This document shows positions 18,606 to 26,294 of a DNA stretch of 42,699 nt, piece by piece. The DNA comes from an uncultured Clostridium sp. (lineage in GTDB: Bacteria; Bacillota; Clostridia; Lachnospirales; Lachnospiraceae). The notes under the pieces are model-generated. The model had not been told where the DNA came from. It did no database searches and was given only the letters and a program-made list of their open reading frames with translations. The first letter of the stretch is position 1; each line of letters starts with the position of its first letter. Where the stretch lies: assembly GCA_900555045.1 (NCBI GenBank), contig USJW01000031.1, positions 1-42,699 of the forward strand. Direction: 5' to 3'. The translations under genes and the position numbers were made by a program.

Positions 18606-18713
18606 GATAAAGTTGTCCACCTGATGATTCGATTTCGTTGCTGTGAGTCACCGCCGGCGGGCTCAAGCTTTTTTATAGTATAGGCTCCAACTTGAGAAAT
18701 TATGCCTGCACAG

Positions 18714-18752
18714 AAAAAAAGATGGGTGCCGCAAACAGCATCCATCTTTTTC
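18714..18752. terminator. Terminator between yyaC and the nucleotidyltransferase gene
   Basis: AAAGATGG and CCATCTTT pair, with an inner TGC/GCA, and are flanked by an A-run and a T-run, so it can act in both directions. On the minus strand it ends the nucleotidyltransferase gene, 10 nt after its stop. Confidence 0.85.
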
Positions 18753-18762
18753 CAAATTTGTA

Positions 18763-19686
18763 TTAACCAAACAGCTTCTCGCTATACACACCGTCCGCGA
18801 TCAATTTTCGGATCGCCGCCACAACCGCGTCCTTGTCCTCCTTGTAGGTCACGCCGAACCATTTGTCCGGTGTGTTTAACACGCGCACACGGGCCTTGCC
18901 GGACTGCACCAGCTGATCGATAATCCTGGGCAGAAGGTACTCGGCCTTCAGGTCGCCCTCCTTCAAATTGTCCAAAAACTCCGGGAATCCGTGCTCCAGC
19001 TCCTCCAGGAACTTGGTGGGCAGTCCCCACATGTTCATGGAAACCGGCTGGGACGGGCTCACCGTCACCGGATTCCCCTGCTCATCCTCTGCCAACAGTC
19101 CATTCTCCGTCATGCGGATGTTGTAGGTCTCGTTCACGGTGGTGAGGTAGCCGTCCCCGCCCACCTGGCACACGCCGCGGGTCACGCTGCCGTTGTCGCT
19201 CAAGGTGTTGGACAGAACGAAGCCGCCCATGCAGATGTCGTAGACATCCCCTTCCATATCCATCTCGTTAACCATGTAGTCATGGATCCGGCGGAAGCCC
19301 TCCTTGCCGTAGTAGTCGTCCGCGTTGATCACCAGGAACGGGCAGTTCACCAGCCCCTTCACCGTCAGAACGGCCTGGCCGGTTCCCCAGGGCTTTGTTC
19401 TGCCCGGTGTCACCTCATATCCCTCGGGAAGCGCGGATAACTCCTGGTACGCGTACTCCACCTTTGCCAGCTTCTCGATACGGTTGCCGATAATCTCCTT
19501 AAAATCCTTCTCCAGGTCCTTGCGGATAATAAAAACAATCTTGTCAAATCCTGCTTCCAGCGCATCGTGGATGGAGTAATCCATAATGATTTCCCCATTA
19601 GGTCCCACCGGTGCAAGCTGCTTAATCCCGCCGCCAAACCGGCTGCCGATTCCGGCTGCCATAATGACTAATGCTGTCTCTCTCAT
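18763..19686 (-). CDS. Sugar-phosphate nucleotidyltransferase
   Basis: NTP-transferase of the nucleoside-diphosphate-sugar pyrophosphorylase family. The N-terminal signature is MAAGIGSRFGGGIKQLAPVG, with the Lys in GGIKQ, and the metal Asp is in FLVINADDYYG. It joins an NTP with a sugar-1-phosphate to make an NDP-sugar, probably for cell-surface polysaccharide. Length is 307 aa. The exact sugar and base (UTP-glucose or another) cannot be read. The start has GAGGAG 9 nt upstream. A promoter (19720-19748) and two nested inverted-repeat pairs lie in the upstream region, suggesting specific control. Confidence 0.85.
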   Translation of the reverse strand: MRETALVIMAAGIGSRFGGGIKQLAPVGPNGEIIMDYSIHDALEAGFDKIVFIIRKDLEKDFKEIIGNRIEKLAKVEYAYQELSALPEGYEVTPGRTKPWGTGQAVLTVKGLVNCPFLVINADDYYGKEGFRRIHDYMVNEMDMEGDVYDICMGGFVLSNTLSDNGSVTRGVCQVGGDGYLTTVNETYNIRMTENGLLAEDEQGNPVTVSPSQPVSMNMWGLPTKFLEELEHGFPEFLDNLKEGDLKAEYLLPRIIDQLVQSGKARVRVLNTPDKWFGVTYKEDKDAVVAAIRKLIADGVYSEKLFG

Positions 19687-19719
19687 GTAACATTTCTCCT
19701 CGCTTTAAAAACTGAATAT

Positions 19720-19748
19720 AATATATCATATGCCGCAGGAAAAGGCAA
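19720..19748 (-). promoter_or_regulatory. Promoter of the nucleotidyltransferase gene
   Basis: On the minus strand TTGCCT (19743-19748), 17-nt spacer, TATATT (19720-19725) with a TG two bases before. The TCCTGCGG arm of the inverted repeat lies in the spacer. Confidence 0.6.
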
Positions 19749-19821
19749 AGCAAAGATCGGCGGTTTTGGCCACCGTTACAACTTTCCCCAAAAATTGCGG
19801 AAAAATGTAACGGTCCTGCGG
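19733..19821. repeat. Two pairs of inverted repeats at the promoter
   Basis: Outer pair CCGCAGGA (19733-19740)/TCCTGCGG (19814-19821). Inner pair CCGTTACA (19773-19780)/TGTAACGG (19806-19813), continued inward by TTTCC/GGAAA. The inner and outer right arms abut. No U-run follows, so it is not a plain terminator for the ROK gene; an operator or structured element is likelier. Confidence 0.5.
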
Positions 19822-19874
19822 AGATCCCCCATATTTTAAGGGTTTTCTGCGTCAAGAACCGCGGCTTCTCCCCC

Positions 19875-20777
19875 TCACATCATGCCTTTTTTTGCGATCG
19901 CCGCGCAGCCCAGGAGTCCCGGCTCCGGAAGTTTAGCGCGCACAAACCGGGTGTCCCACAGAAACTCCGGCAACATTTGGCGGTACGCCGACAGCATCCG
20001 ATCCATAAAGCAGTCCGCCGACTTCATGCATCCCCCTCCCAGCACAAACACCTCCGGGTTTACCACGCAGGTGATGTCCGCGAACATTCTCGCCAGGCCC
20101 ACAGCCATCTCCTCCACCAGCTGAGCCGCCGCATGATTCCCATTTTTTGCCAGGCAAAACACCTCGCCTGCATCCGAAATCGCAGGGTCAATTTGAGCGC
20201 GCCCCCGCTCCAGCACTGCGTCTCCGGCCGACCACCCTTCCACGGCCCCGGGAGCTAACGCCCTGAAGGCCTCGGATTTCTCCGTCACCCACACGCTTCC
20301 CACCTCGCCTGCGAACCCGTGAAACCCTTTTATAATATTGCCGTTCCAGATAAATCCGCCGCCGATCCCGGTGGAGATCGTGACATAGTACATGGATTTC
20401 GCTCCCCTGCCGCTGCCGAACACGTACTCCCCCAGGGCGGCGGCGTTGGCGTCATTCTCGCCGAACACCGGCAGGCCGAACGCATCCTTTAGCTGATCCA
20501 AAAGCTCCAGCCGGTCCATCCCCTCCGGCAGATTGGTCGCGTGGTGGAGCGTGCCGTCCGGCAAAAAGACGCCCGGCGCGCAGATTCCCACCGCCCTGGC
20601 GGGGTGCCGCCCCAGCATCCTGCGCCCCAGATCCACAATCTGCCCGGCCAACTCCCGGCTGCTGTCATGGCAGGTGCGCTCCTTCATGAGCTCACAGATC
20701 TGCCCATCCTCGTCCACCAGCGCGGCTCTGACATTGGTGCCCCCCAGGTCAATCCCTAACTGAAACTGTCTCTCCAT
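19875..20777 (-). CDS. ROK-family sugar kinase-like protein without the zinc motif
   Basis: A second ROK protein, 300 aa. It keeps the phosphate loop GIDLGGTNVRAAL, the catalytic Asp in GENDANAAALGEYVFGSGRG, and ISTGIGGGFIWNG. The zinc-binding CxCGxxGCxE segment after the GFAGEVG strand is absent; that place reads APGAVEGWSAG. It could be a glucokinase-like or amino-sugar kinase, or a divergent regulator without DNA-binding domain. The start (ATG 20777) has GGGAGG 6 nt upstream; a longer frame adds 31 residues without support. It follows the M20 peptidase gene by about 70 nt on the same strand and may be co-transcribed with it. Confidence 0.8.
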   Translation of the reverse strand: MERQFQLGIDLGGTNVRAALVDEDGQICELMKERTCHDSSRELAGQIVDLGRRMLGRHPARAVGICAPGVFLPDGTLHHATNLPEGMDRLELLDQLKDAFGLPVFGENDANAAALGEYVFGSGRGAKSMYYVTISTGIGGGFIWNGNIIKGFHGFAGEVGSVWVTEKSEAFRALAPGAVEGWSAGDAVLERGRAQIDPAISDAGEVFCLAKNGNHAAAQLVEEMAVGLARMFADITCVVNPEVFVLGGGCMKSADCFMDRMLSAYRQMLPEFLWDTRFVRAKLPEPGLLGCAAIAKKGMM

Positions 20778-20802
20778 CCCATACCTCCCAAACCCACGAA
20801 AA

Positions 20803-20836
20803 GGCAAGGCCAAGTGTTCCAGAACTTGTCCCTGCC
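20803..20836 (-). terminator. Weak hairpin between the M20 gene and the ROK gene
   Basis: GGCA-GG-AAGT pairs with ACTT-CC-TGCC with mismatches, followed on the minus strand by TTTTCG. It may reduce read-through into the ROK gene. Confidence 0.35.
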
Positions 20837-20847
20837 TGTCTGAATTG

Positions 20848-22107
20848 TCAATTTCCCCCAAAAACCACATCCTCCGCCAGCCGCGTCAGCACTCTCTCGC
20901 ACCGCCTCACGTCCTCAACCGGCACATACTCGTTGGGCTTGTGGGCCAGCTCCAGACTGCCGGGGCCGTAGGACATGCAGTTGTGGTTTCTCAGGGTTCC
21001 CGCGATCACCGCGGTGTCCGTGTACCCGTTGAAGGAGCCCACCGCGGCCGCCTTCCCGTCCGCCGCAGCGCACGCAGCCCGCAGGGCGGCCAGAAGCGGG
21101 GAGTTTTCATCCTTCTCCACATAGGGACGGTCCCCGGTGACCACGTAGCTGCCCTTCACCCCGGGAATCGCCTCCTCGGCCGCCCGGATCGCCTCGTACA
21201 TGATGGCCTTCGCGGCGGCCGTGTCCGTGGGCGGCACCAGGCGCATGTCGATCCAGACGCGGCAGTGGTCCGGCACCACGTAGGGCCGGTAGCCGCCCTC
21301 GATCTGGCCGAAGGTCACGGTGGAGATGCCCAGGTCATGGTGGGCGGGACACGCGCTTATGCGCCGTCTGATCAGGCTGACCGCCTCCGCCATAGCCGCG
21401 ATGGCGTCCGCCCCCTTCCAGGGGTTGCTGGCATGGGCGGTGATCCCGTCCATGGTCAGCTCAAACCACAGGCGGCCCTTGTGGGCCACCTGAATCTGGC
21501 CGTCCGTGGGCTCCGTGTCCAGGTACCAATCGTCCTTCGTCACCCAGCCCCAGCGGATGGCCGCCTCCACGCCCCGCATGAAGTCCTCCTCGTCCACTGT
21601 TCCGATAAAGACGAGCGGCCGCTCCGGCAGCGCATTCTCACGCCCCGTTCTCTGCAGCATCCGGGAAAATGCCGTCAAGGCGCACGCCAGCCCGCTCTTC
21701 ATGTCGCAGGCCCCGCGCCCGTAGAGCCGCCCGTCACGCTCCACCGCGCCCAGGGGCGGAAGGTCCGCGTCCCAGTCCTCCCCCAGCATCACCGTGTCCA
21801 TGTGGCAGATAAATGCCAGCGCAGGCCCCGGAGTTTTCCCCTCCAGCCGCGCCATCACGTTAAAACGCCCCGGAAGGGCCTCCCGCCGCGAGAGAACCAC
21901 GCTCCCGGGGCGGGCATTGGGCCCGGACGCCCCCGCCTCAACCACCTCAACCCCAGCCCTTCCGCTCTCCCGCTTCAGCCACTCATACACAAACCGTCCG
22001 ATCTCGCCCTCGTACGCGCCCGGGTCGGAGCTGTCAATTTTTACCAGTTCCTTCGCCAGTTCCCACGCCGCGCACTGCAAGTCTTCCGTCTCATTTGTCG
22101 TTCCCAT
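20848..22107 (-). CDS. M20-family metallopeptidase/deacylase (ArgE/DapE-like)
   Basis: Zinc-dependent amide hydrolase of the ArgE/DapE/CPG2 family. Metal and catalytic residues are visible: H102 and D104 in FICHMDTV, D135 in GACDMKSG, the E173-E174 pair in VDEED, D197 or D199-like acidic residues in LDTEPTD, and a late His in ELAHKPNE. A dimerisation domain with the AHKGRLWFELTMDGITAHAS motif lies in the middle. Length 419 aa is typical. The substrate is unknown. GGGAGGAG lies before the start. The next upstream minus-strand gene is a small unknown gene 50 nt away. Confidence 0.87.
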   Translation of the reverse strand: MGTTNETEDLQCAAWELAKELVKIDSSDPGAYEGEIGRFVYEWLKRESGRAGVEVVEAGASGPNARPGSVVLSRREALPGRFNVMARLEGKTPGPALAFICHMDTVMLGEDWDADLPPLGAVERDGRLYGRGACDMKSGLACALTAFSRMLQRTGRENALPERPLVFIGTVDEEDFMRGVEAAIRWGWVTKDDWYLDTEPTDGQIQVAHKGRLWFELTMDGITAHASNPWKGADAIAAMAEAVSLIRRRISACPAHHDLGISTVTFGQIEGGYRPYVVPDHCRVWIDMRLVPPTDTAAAKAIMYEAIRAAEEAIPGVKGSYVVTGDRPYVEKDENSPLLAALRAACAAADGKAAAVGSFNGYTDTAVIAGTLRNHNCMSYGPGSLELAHKPNEYVPVEDVRRCERVLTRLAEDVVFGGN

Positions 22108-22157
22108 ACAAAATCTCCTCCCCTGTCAGCGGACCCTTGTCCATAATCCGTCCGTTC

Positions 22158-22514
22158 TCAGACCTGACAGAAAAAATAATATTCCACGTCCTCTATCACA
22201 ACACTCATGTTGGGATTTCCCAACAGGCTTCGGGTGCGGTTGATCACATGCTTGATGGCCTTCCTGTACGCTTCCTTGTCCGGCGCCTCCGTCGGGTTGC
22301 GCACCGCCACGATGCAGTGGCCCACACGCCCCAGCGTGCAGCCCCGTTTCTCGCCGCAGATAAGCTGGCTGATGTTCAGCCTTCCTGTCACATAAATCTT
22401 GCTGTTCTGGTACTCCTCGTCCGCCGCAATCTCCCAGCACCTTCCCACATACTCATTGGTGTAATAGTCCGTGTCAACTCCAAAAAGATTAATCACATAG
22501 CATTCCGATACCAT
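22158..22514 (-). CDS. Small uncharacterised protein (118 aa)
   Basis: I do not recognise the family. The sequence alternates strands and helices (IYVTGRLNISQLICGEKRG, GHCIVAVRNP, MSVVIEDVEYYFF) and has three Cys. The helix-rich middle has AYRKAIKHVINRTRSLLG. No signal peptide or membrane segment. The ribosome site is weak (GGGG, 6 nt before ATG). A -10-like TATAAA lies just upstream, so the leader would be very short. An overlapping frame on the same strand is less likely because it has Arg/Gly/Cys-rich, shadow-like composition. The gene lies between nrdB and the M20 gene on the same strand. Confidence 0.6.
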   Translation of the reverse strand: MVSECYVINLFGVDTDYYTNEYVGRCWEIAADEEYQNSKIYVTGRLNISQLICGEKRGCTLGRVGHCIVAVRNPTEAPDKEAYRKAIKHVINRTRSLLGNPNMSVVIEDVEYYFFCQV

Positions 22515-22602
22515 ACGAAACCCCAGGGCTTTTATACTATTCTATTCACCCCGGGCATGTCTCGTTCCCGCCTCCATAGAGCGCGGAGCTTCCGGCTGCT
22601 TT

Positions 22603-23646
22603 CTACAGATCGTCCACCAGCGCCGTGCTCTTTGCGTAGGCCGTGCTCTTTGCCTCAAAAAAGTCCGTCTTCACCATGTTGGCGTTGGAGTACTGCCCCA
22701 CCCACTTCATGGATTCCGGCTCCTCCCCGTACCCTGCGTAGAGCGGCTCAAAGCCCAGGCTGGTCCACCGCAGATTTCCCAGATACCGGATGTACTCGGT
22801 CACCATGTCTCTCGTCAGCCCCGGAACCTGATCCCCGATCACGTAGTGGCCCCAGGCGATCTCCTGGTTCACGCCCTCCTCGGCCATCTCCCGCAGCATG
22901 GCCACGTTCTCCGGAGTAAACAGCTGCGGCTCCTCCTTCTTAAGCTCCAGGATCATGTTCCTGAACAGCCATAAGTGCGTGTTCTCATCCCGGTTGATGT
23001 AGCGGATCTCCTGCACGCTCCCCGGCATCTTCCCGCACCGCCCCAGGTTGTAAAAGAACATGAACCCGCTGTAGAAATAGATCCCTTCTAATATGTAGTT
23101 GGCCATCATGACCCGCAGAAGCGTCACATCGTCCCGTTTCTCCTGGAATTCATTGTACAGATCCCCGATAAAGGTGTTGCGCCGCAGCAGATGCTCGTCG
23201 TCCTTCCACTGGTACAGAATGGTGTTGCGCTCCACCGGCGAGCAGATGGTGTCCAGCATGTAGCTGTAGCTCTGGCTGTGCACCGCCTCCTGAAAGCCCT
23301 GGATCGTCAGGCACAGATTCACCTCGTTGGCCGTGATGTACTGCCCGATATTCGGCAGGTTTGCGGTCTGAATGGAATCTAAGAAAATCAGAAAGCTCAA
23401 AATCTTGTCGTAGGCCTGCCGCTCCGCCCGCGTCAGCTCCGGATAATCCTTGATATCCGCGCTCATGTTGATCTCCTCGGGGATCCAGAAATTGTTCATG
23501 GCCTGGCGGTACCAGCCGCTGACCCACGGATACTTCATGTTGTTAAAATCATTCAGGTTGGTGGTGTTCCCCCCGATCATGCGGCGCAGGTTCACCTCCG
23601 TGTCCCCCTGGGGGTTAAATAACGGTCTTCTCTTTAATTCTGACAT
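22603..23646 (-). CDS. nrdB: Class Ia ribonucleotide reductase, beta subunit
   Basis: Carries the di-iron tyrosyl-radical cofactor that starts ribonucleotide reduction. Ligands visible: Asp in FLDSIQTANLP, Glu and His in EAVHSQSY with the radical Tyr four residues after the His, Glu in LEGIYFYSGF, and Glu/His in DENTHLWLF. Length 347 aa. The start (ATG 23646) has GGAGAG 4 nt upstream and lies 25 nt after the nrdA stop, so the genes form an operon. A longer frame would overlap nrdA and lacks a ribosome site. The C-terminus ends ALVDDL, as the R1-binding tail of R2 proteins. Confidence 0.95.
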   Translation of the reverse strand: MSELKRRPLFNPQGDTEVNLRRMIGGNTTNLNDFNNMKYPWVSGWYRQAMNNFWIPEEINMSADIKDYPELTRAERQAYDKILSFLIFLDSIQTANLPNIGQYITANEVNLCLTIQGFQEAVHSQSYSYMLDTICSPVERNTILYQWKDDEHLLRRNTFIGDLYNEFQEKRDDVTLLRVMMANYILEGIYFYSGFMFFYNLGRCGKMPGSVQEIRYINRDENTHLWLFRNMILELKKEEPQLFTPENVAMLREMAEEGVNQEIAWGHYVIGDQVPGLTRDMVTEYIRYLGNLRWTSLGFEPLYAGYGEEPESMKWVGQYSNANMVKTDFFEAKSTAYAKSTALVDDL

Positions 23647-23671
23647 ACTCTCTCCATCCCGCGCAGTCCCA

Positions 23672-25957
23672 TTAGCTGGAGCAGCTCTCGCACTCCTCCA
23701 CCTCGAGGGCCTTGCTGCGCACATAATATATTGTCTTAACGCCTTCCTCCCACGCCTGCAGATACAGGTTTAACACCTGCCGCATGGTGTACTCGTTGGT
23801 GATGTATAAATTCACGCTCTGAGCCTGGTCGATGTGGCGCTGGCGGATTCCCGCCGCCCGCACGGACCAGGTCTGGTCCACCAGGTGGGCCTCCTTGTAA
23901 AGCCAGTAGGTCCGCGGGTTTAACTCCGGCGCCACCCGCGGCAATATGGCGTGCTTCTTCTCCTCCAGGAAATACCGCTTCATCACCGGGTCCACCCCGG
24001 CCGTGGTTCCGGTTAAGATGCTGGTGCTGCTGGTGGGCGCCACCGCCATCAAGTAGGCGTTTCGCATGCCCTGGGCCGCCACCTTCCGGCGCAGCGCCTC
24101 CCAGCGCTCCCCGGCGTAGCCGCGCTTGTCAAAATACGCGCCCGTCTGCCAGTCGCTGCCCGGGAAGTACTCGTAGCTCCCCTTCTCCGCCGCCAGCGCG
24201 CTGCTGGCCTCGATGGCCGCGAAATTGATCCGCTCAAACACCTGGTCCGCGAACCTTAAGTGCTCCTCGCTCTCCCATGCGATGCCGTTCTTCGCCAGCA
24301 TGTGGTGGTACCCGCTGACCCCCAGGCCGATGCTGCGGTAGCGCCGGTTGGTGATCTTCGCGTACGGGAGGGGGTAAAAGTTTAACCCGATCACGTTGTC
24401 CAGCGCCCGCACCGCGCAGGCCACGATATCCTGCACCTGTCCCTCGTCCGTCACGTCGATGTTTCCCAGGCACAGGCTGGCCAGATTGCAGACCACAAAC
24501 TCCCCGGCCTTGGTGGTGTTCACCACGATCGTGTCCCCGTCCTGGTCTAAAATCTGTGTGTCCACCGTCTCGATGGGCGCCATATTCTGGGCGATTTCCG
24601 TGCACAGGTTGGAACAGTAGATCATGCCCTTATGCCCGTTGGGGTTGGCCCGGTTCACCGCGTCCCGGTTGAAGGTGAACGGCGTTCCGGTCTCCACCTG
24701 GGAGCGCAGAATCAGCCGCACCAGCTCCTTGAGCGACACCGTGCGCTTGGAGATGCGCGGGTCCGCCACGCAGTCTAAGTAGCGCTGCTCCCAAGCCTCG
24801 CCGTAGCTGTCCTCCAGGCAGTACCCCTTCACCTGCATGACCTCGTGGGGGCACAGGAGATGCCACGGCTGGTCCAGATTCTCCGCCGCCATCCTCCAGA
24901 ACAGGTCCGGGTAGCACACCGCCGGGAACACGTCGTGGGCCTTCATGCGGTCGTCCCCGTTGTTGGTGCGCAGCTGCAAAAATTCCGGCAGGTCCTTGTG
25001 CCAGGCGTCCAAGTAGACGGCCACCGCCCCCTGGCGCATACCCAGCTGGTCCACGGCCACCGCGGTGTCGTTCACCAGCTTCACCCAGCGGATCACTCCC
25101 CCGGCCGCGCCCTCAAAGCCCCGGATGCTGCCGCCCGTGGCCCGGACCTTTCCGAAGTATAAGCCCATGCCGCCGCCGAACTTGCTTACCTGGGCGAAAT
25201 TGTCGATGCTGCGGTAGATTCCCTCCAGGCTGTCCGGAACCGTGTCGATAAAACAGCTGGAGAGCTGGTGGAACGGCTTTCTGGCGTTGGAGAGCGTGGG
25301 CGTGGCCATGGTCACCTGCATGCGGCTCAGCATGTCGTAGAACCGGCGCACCCACTCCATCCGCTGCTCCCGCTTCTCCTCCATGGCCAGGTGCAGCGCG
25401 ATCCCCAGGTACATCTCCTGGGGCGTCTCCAAGGGCTGGCGCTTGTGGTTCTGGATCACGTAGCGCTTGATCAGAAGATCCAGCCCCGAGTAGGTGAACA
25501 GCTTGTCCCGCTCCGGGTCCAAAAACGTCTCCGCCTGCCGGATCTCCTCCGGCGTATAATTTTCCAAAATATAGGAACCATAAAGCCCCTCGCCCGTGAG
25601 GTAGGTGAGCTTCCCGTAAAAATCCGAGATCCCCAAACCGGCCAGACGCCCCTTTAGCTCCTCCTCAAACTGGCAGTTTAAAATCCGCGCCGCGATAAAC
25701 TCCCACTTTGGCGCCTCCCGCGCGGTCAGTTCCGCCGCCGACTGGATCAGGCTGCCAAACAGCTCCTCCTGCCCCATGCCGGGCTTTTTAAAGCCGTCAA
25801 ACTTGCGTGAGAGGATCGCAAGCGCGTACTCCTCCTCCGGGAAATCCCGGCTGATCTCCTCCAGGCATTCCCTCAATCCGCCCCCGCAAAAGGCGTCCGC
25901 GATGGCACTGGCCGCGCTCGTCTCTGCGCCTGCGCCATGGTTTTTCATCTCGTCCAT
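23672..25957 (-). CDS. nrdA: Class Ia ribonucleotide reductase, alpha subunit
   Basis: Catalytic subunit that reduces ribonucleoside diphosphates. Active-site Cys in LSSCFIDT, the Asn/Cys/Glu of SNLCTEI, and the Cys in VVCNLASL are all present. The C-terminus has the radical-relay tyrosines in IYYVRSK and the redox pair in EECESCSS. At 761 aa it matches E. coli NrdA in length. The first 50 residues are rich in Ala/Gly and lack a KRDG-like ATP-cone start; the region from about 38 to 92 resembles the second half of the cone. The start has AAGGAG 12 nt upstream; an ATG three codons in is an alternative. A strong promoter lies at 26056-26084. Confidence 0.94.
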   Translation of the reverse strand: MDEMKNHGAGAETSAASAIADAFCGGGLRECLEEISRDFPEEEYALAILSRKFDGFKKPGMGQEELFGSLIQSAAELTAREAPKWEFIAARILNCQFEEELKGRLAGLGISDFYGKLTYLTGEGLYGSYILENYTPEEIRQAETFLDPERDKLFTYSGLDLLIKRYVIQNHKRQPLETPQEMYLGIALHLAMEEKREQRMEWVRRFYDMLSRMQVTMATPTLSNARKPFHQLSSCFIDTVPDSLEGIYRSIDNFAQVSKFGGGMGLYFGKVRATGGSIRGFEGAAGGVIRWVKLVNDTAVAVDQLGMRQGAVAVYLDAWHKDLPEFLQLRTNNGDDRMKAHDVFPAVCYPDLFWRMAAENLDQPWHLLCPHEVMQVKGYCLEDSYGEAWEQRYLDCVADPRISKRTVSLKELVRLILRSQVETGTPFTFNRDAVNRANPNGHKGMIYCSNLCTEIAQNMAPIETVDTQILDQDGDTIVVNTTKAGEFVVCNLASLCLGNIDVTDEGQVQDIVACAVRALDNVIGLNFYPLPYAKITNRRYRSIGLGVSGYHHMLAKNGIAWESEEHLRFADQVFERINFAAIEASSALAAEKGSYEYFPGSDWQTGAYFDKRGYAGERWEALRRKVAAQGMRNAYLMAVAPTSSTSILTGTTAGVDPVMKRYFLEEKKHAILPRVAPELNPRTYWLYKEAHLVDQTWSVRAAGIRQRHIDQAQSVNLYITNEYTMRQVLNLYLQAWEEGVKTIYYVRSKALEVEECESCSS

Positions 25958-26055
25958 ATTCCTGTATGTCTCCTTCTCGCCGCCCGGCCCTTGACCGGAG
26001 CTTAGGCGTCAATTTCTGATGTCCGCGCCGCTCTGCCGTCGGCGCCATGGGCTCT

Positions 26056-26084
26056 ATTATAATCCATATATCTTGTGGTTACAA
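26056..26084 (-). promoter_or_regulatory. Promoter of nrdAB with NrdR-box-like spacer
   Basis: On the minus strand TTGTAA (26079-26084), 17-nt spacer, perfect TATAAT (26056-26061). The spacer reads CCACAAGATATATGGAT and matches the left two thirds of the NrdR box (acaCwAtATaTwGwgt). The second box usual for NrdR was not found. Promoter good, NrdR site tentative. Confidence 0.65.
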
Positions 26085-26187
26085 CCAGAATTTTGAATTT
26101 TTTCTACCAAATCCTGTATGGCGGTCCGGAGTGTTTTATCCGTCCCCTACAACATAGGGATTGTACCTGTTTCAGATAAAAAGGTGA

Positions 26188-26215
26188 TTGCACTTGCGGG
26201 AAATAAGACTATAAT
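26188..26215 (+). promoter_or_regulatory. Promoter of yitT
   Basis: TTGCAC (26188-26193), 16-nt spacer, perfect TATAAT (26210-26215), about 80 nt before the yitT start. Confidence 0.6.
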
Positions 26216-26238
26216 CATGTATAGACAATGAGAAATAC

Positions 26239-26256
26239 TGTGACAAAGGGGTCACA
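26239..26256. repeat. Small palindrome in the yitT leader
   Basis: TGTGAC (26239-26244) and GTCACA (26251-26256) around 6 nt, downstream of the promoter. Could be an operator or an RNA hairpin. It lies in the 337-nt divergent nrdA/yitT gap, which otherwise shows only the two promoters. Confidence 0.4.
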
Positions 26257-26294
26257 AAGGGAGGACGCTTTCCTGTTTGGAAAGGGATGGGATT

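Noticed and set aside
19773..19813. Terminator of the downstream ROK gene
   Set aside because: The hairpin lies about 60 nt beyond the stop and no U-run follows on the minus strand.
20845..22146. Long plus-strand open frame opposite the M20 peptidase
   Set aside because: The minus-strand protein has all metal ligands; the plus frame is an Arg/His/Pro-rich shadow of GC-rich code.
22126..22440. Alternative overlapping small frame in the 118-aa gene
   Set aside because: Arg/Gly/Cys-rich shadow; the other frame has ordered strands and helices and a start near a -10-like element.
26239..26256. CRP-type binding site
   Set aside because: TGTGA and TCACA are 8 nt apart, not 6, and no CRP gene context is seen; kept only as a palindrome.
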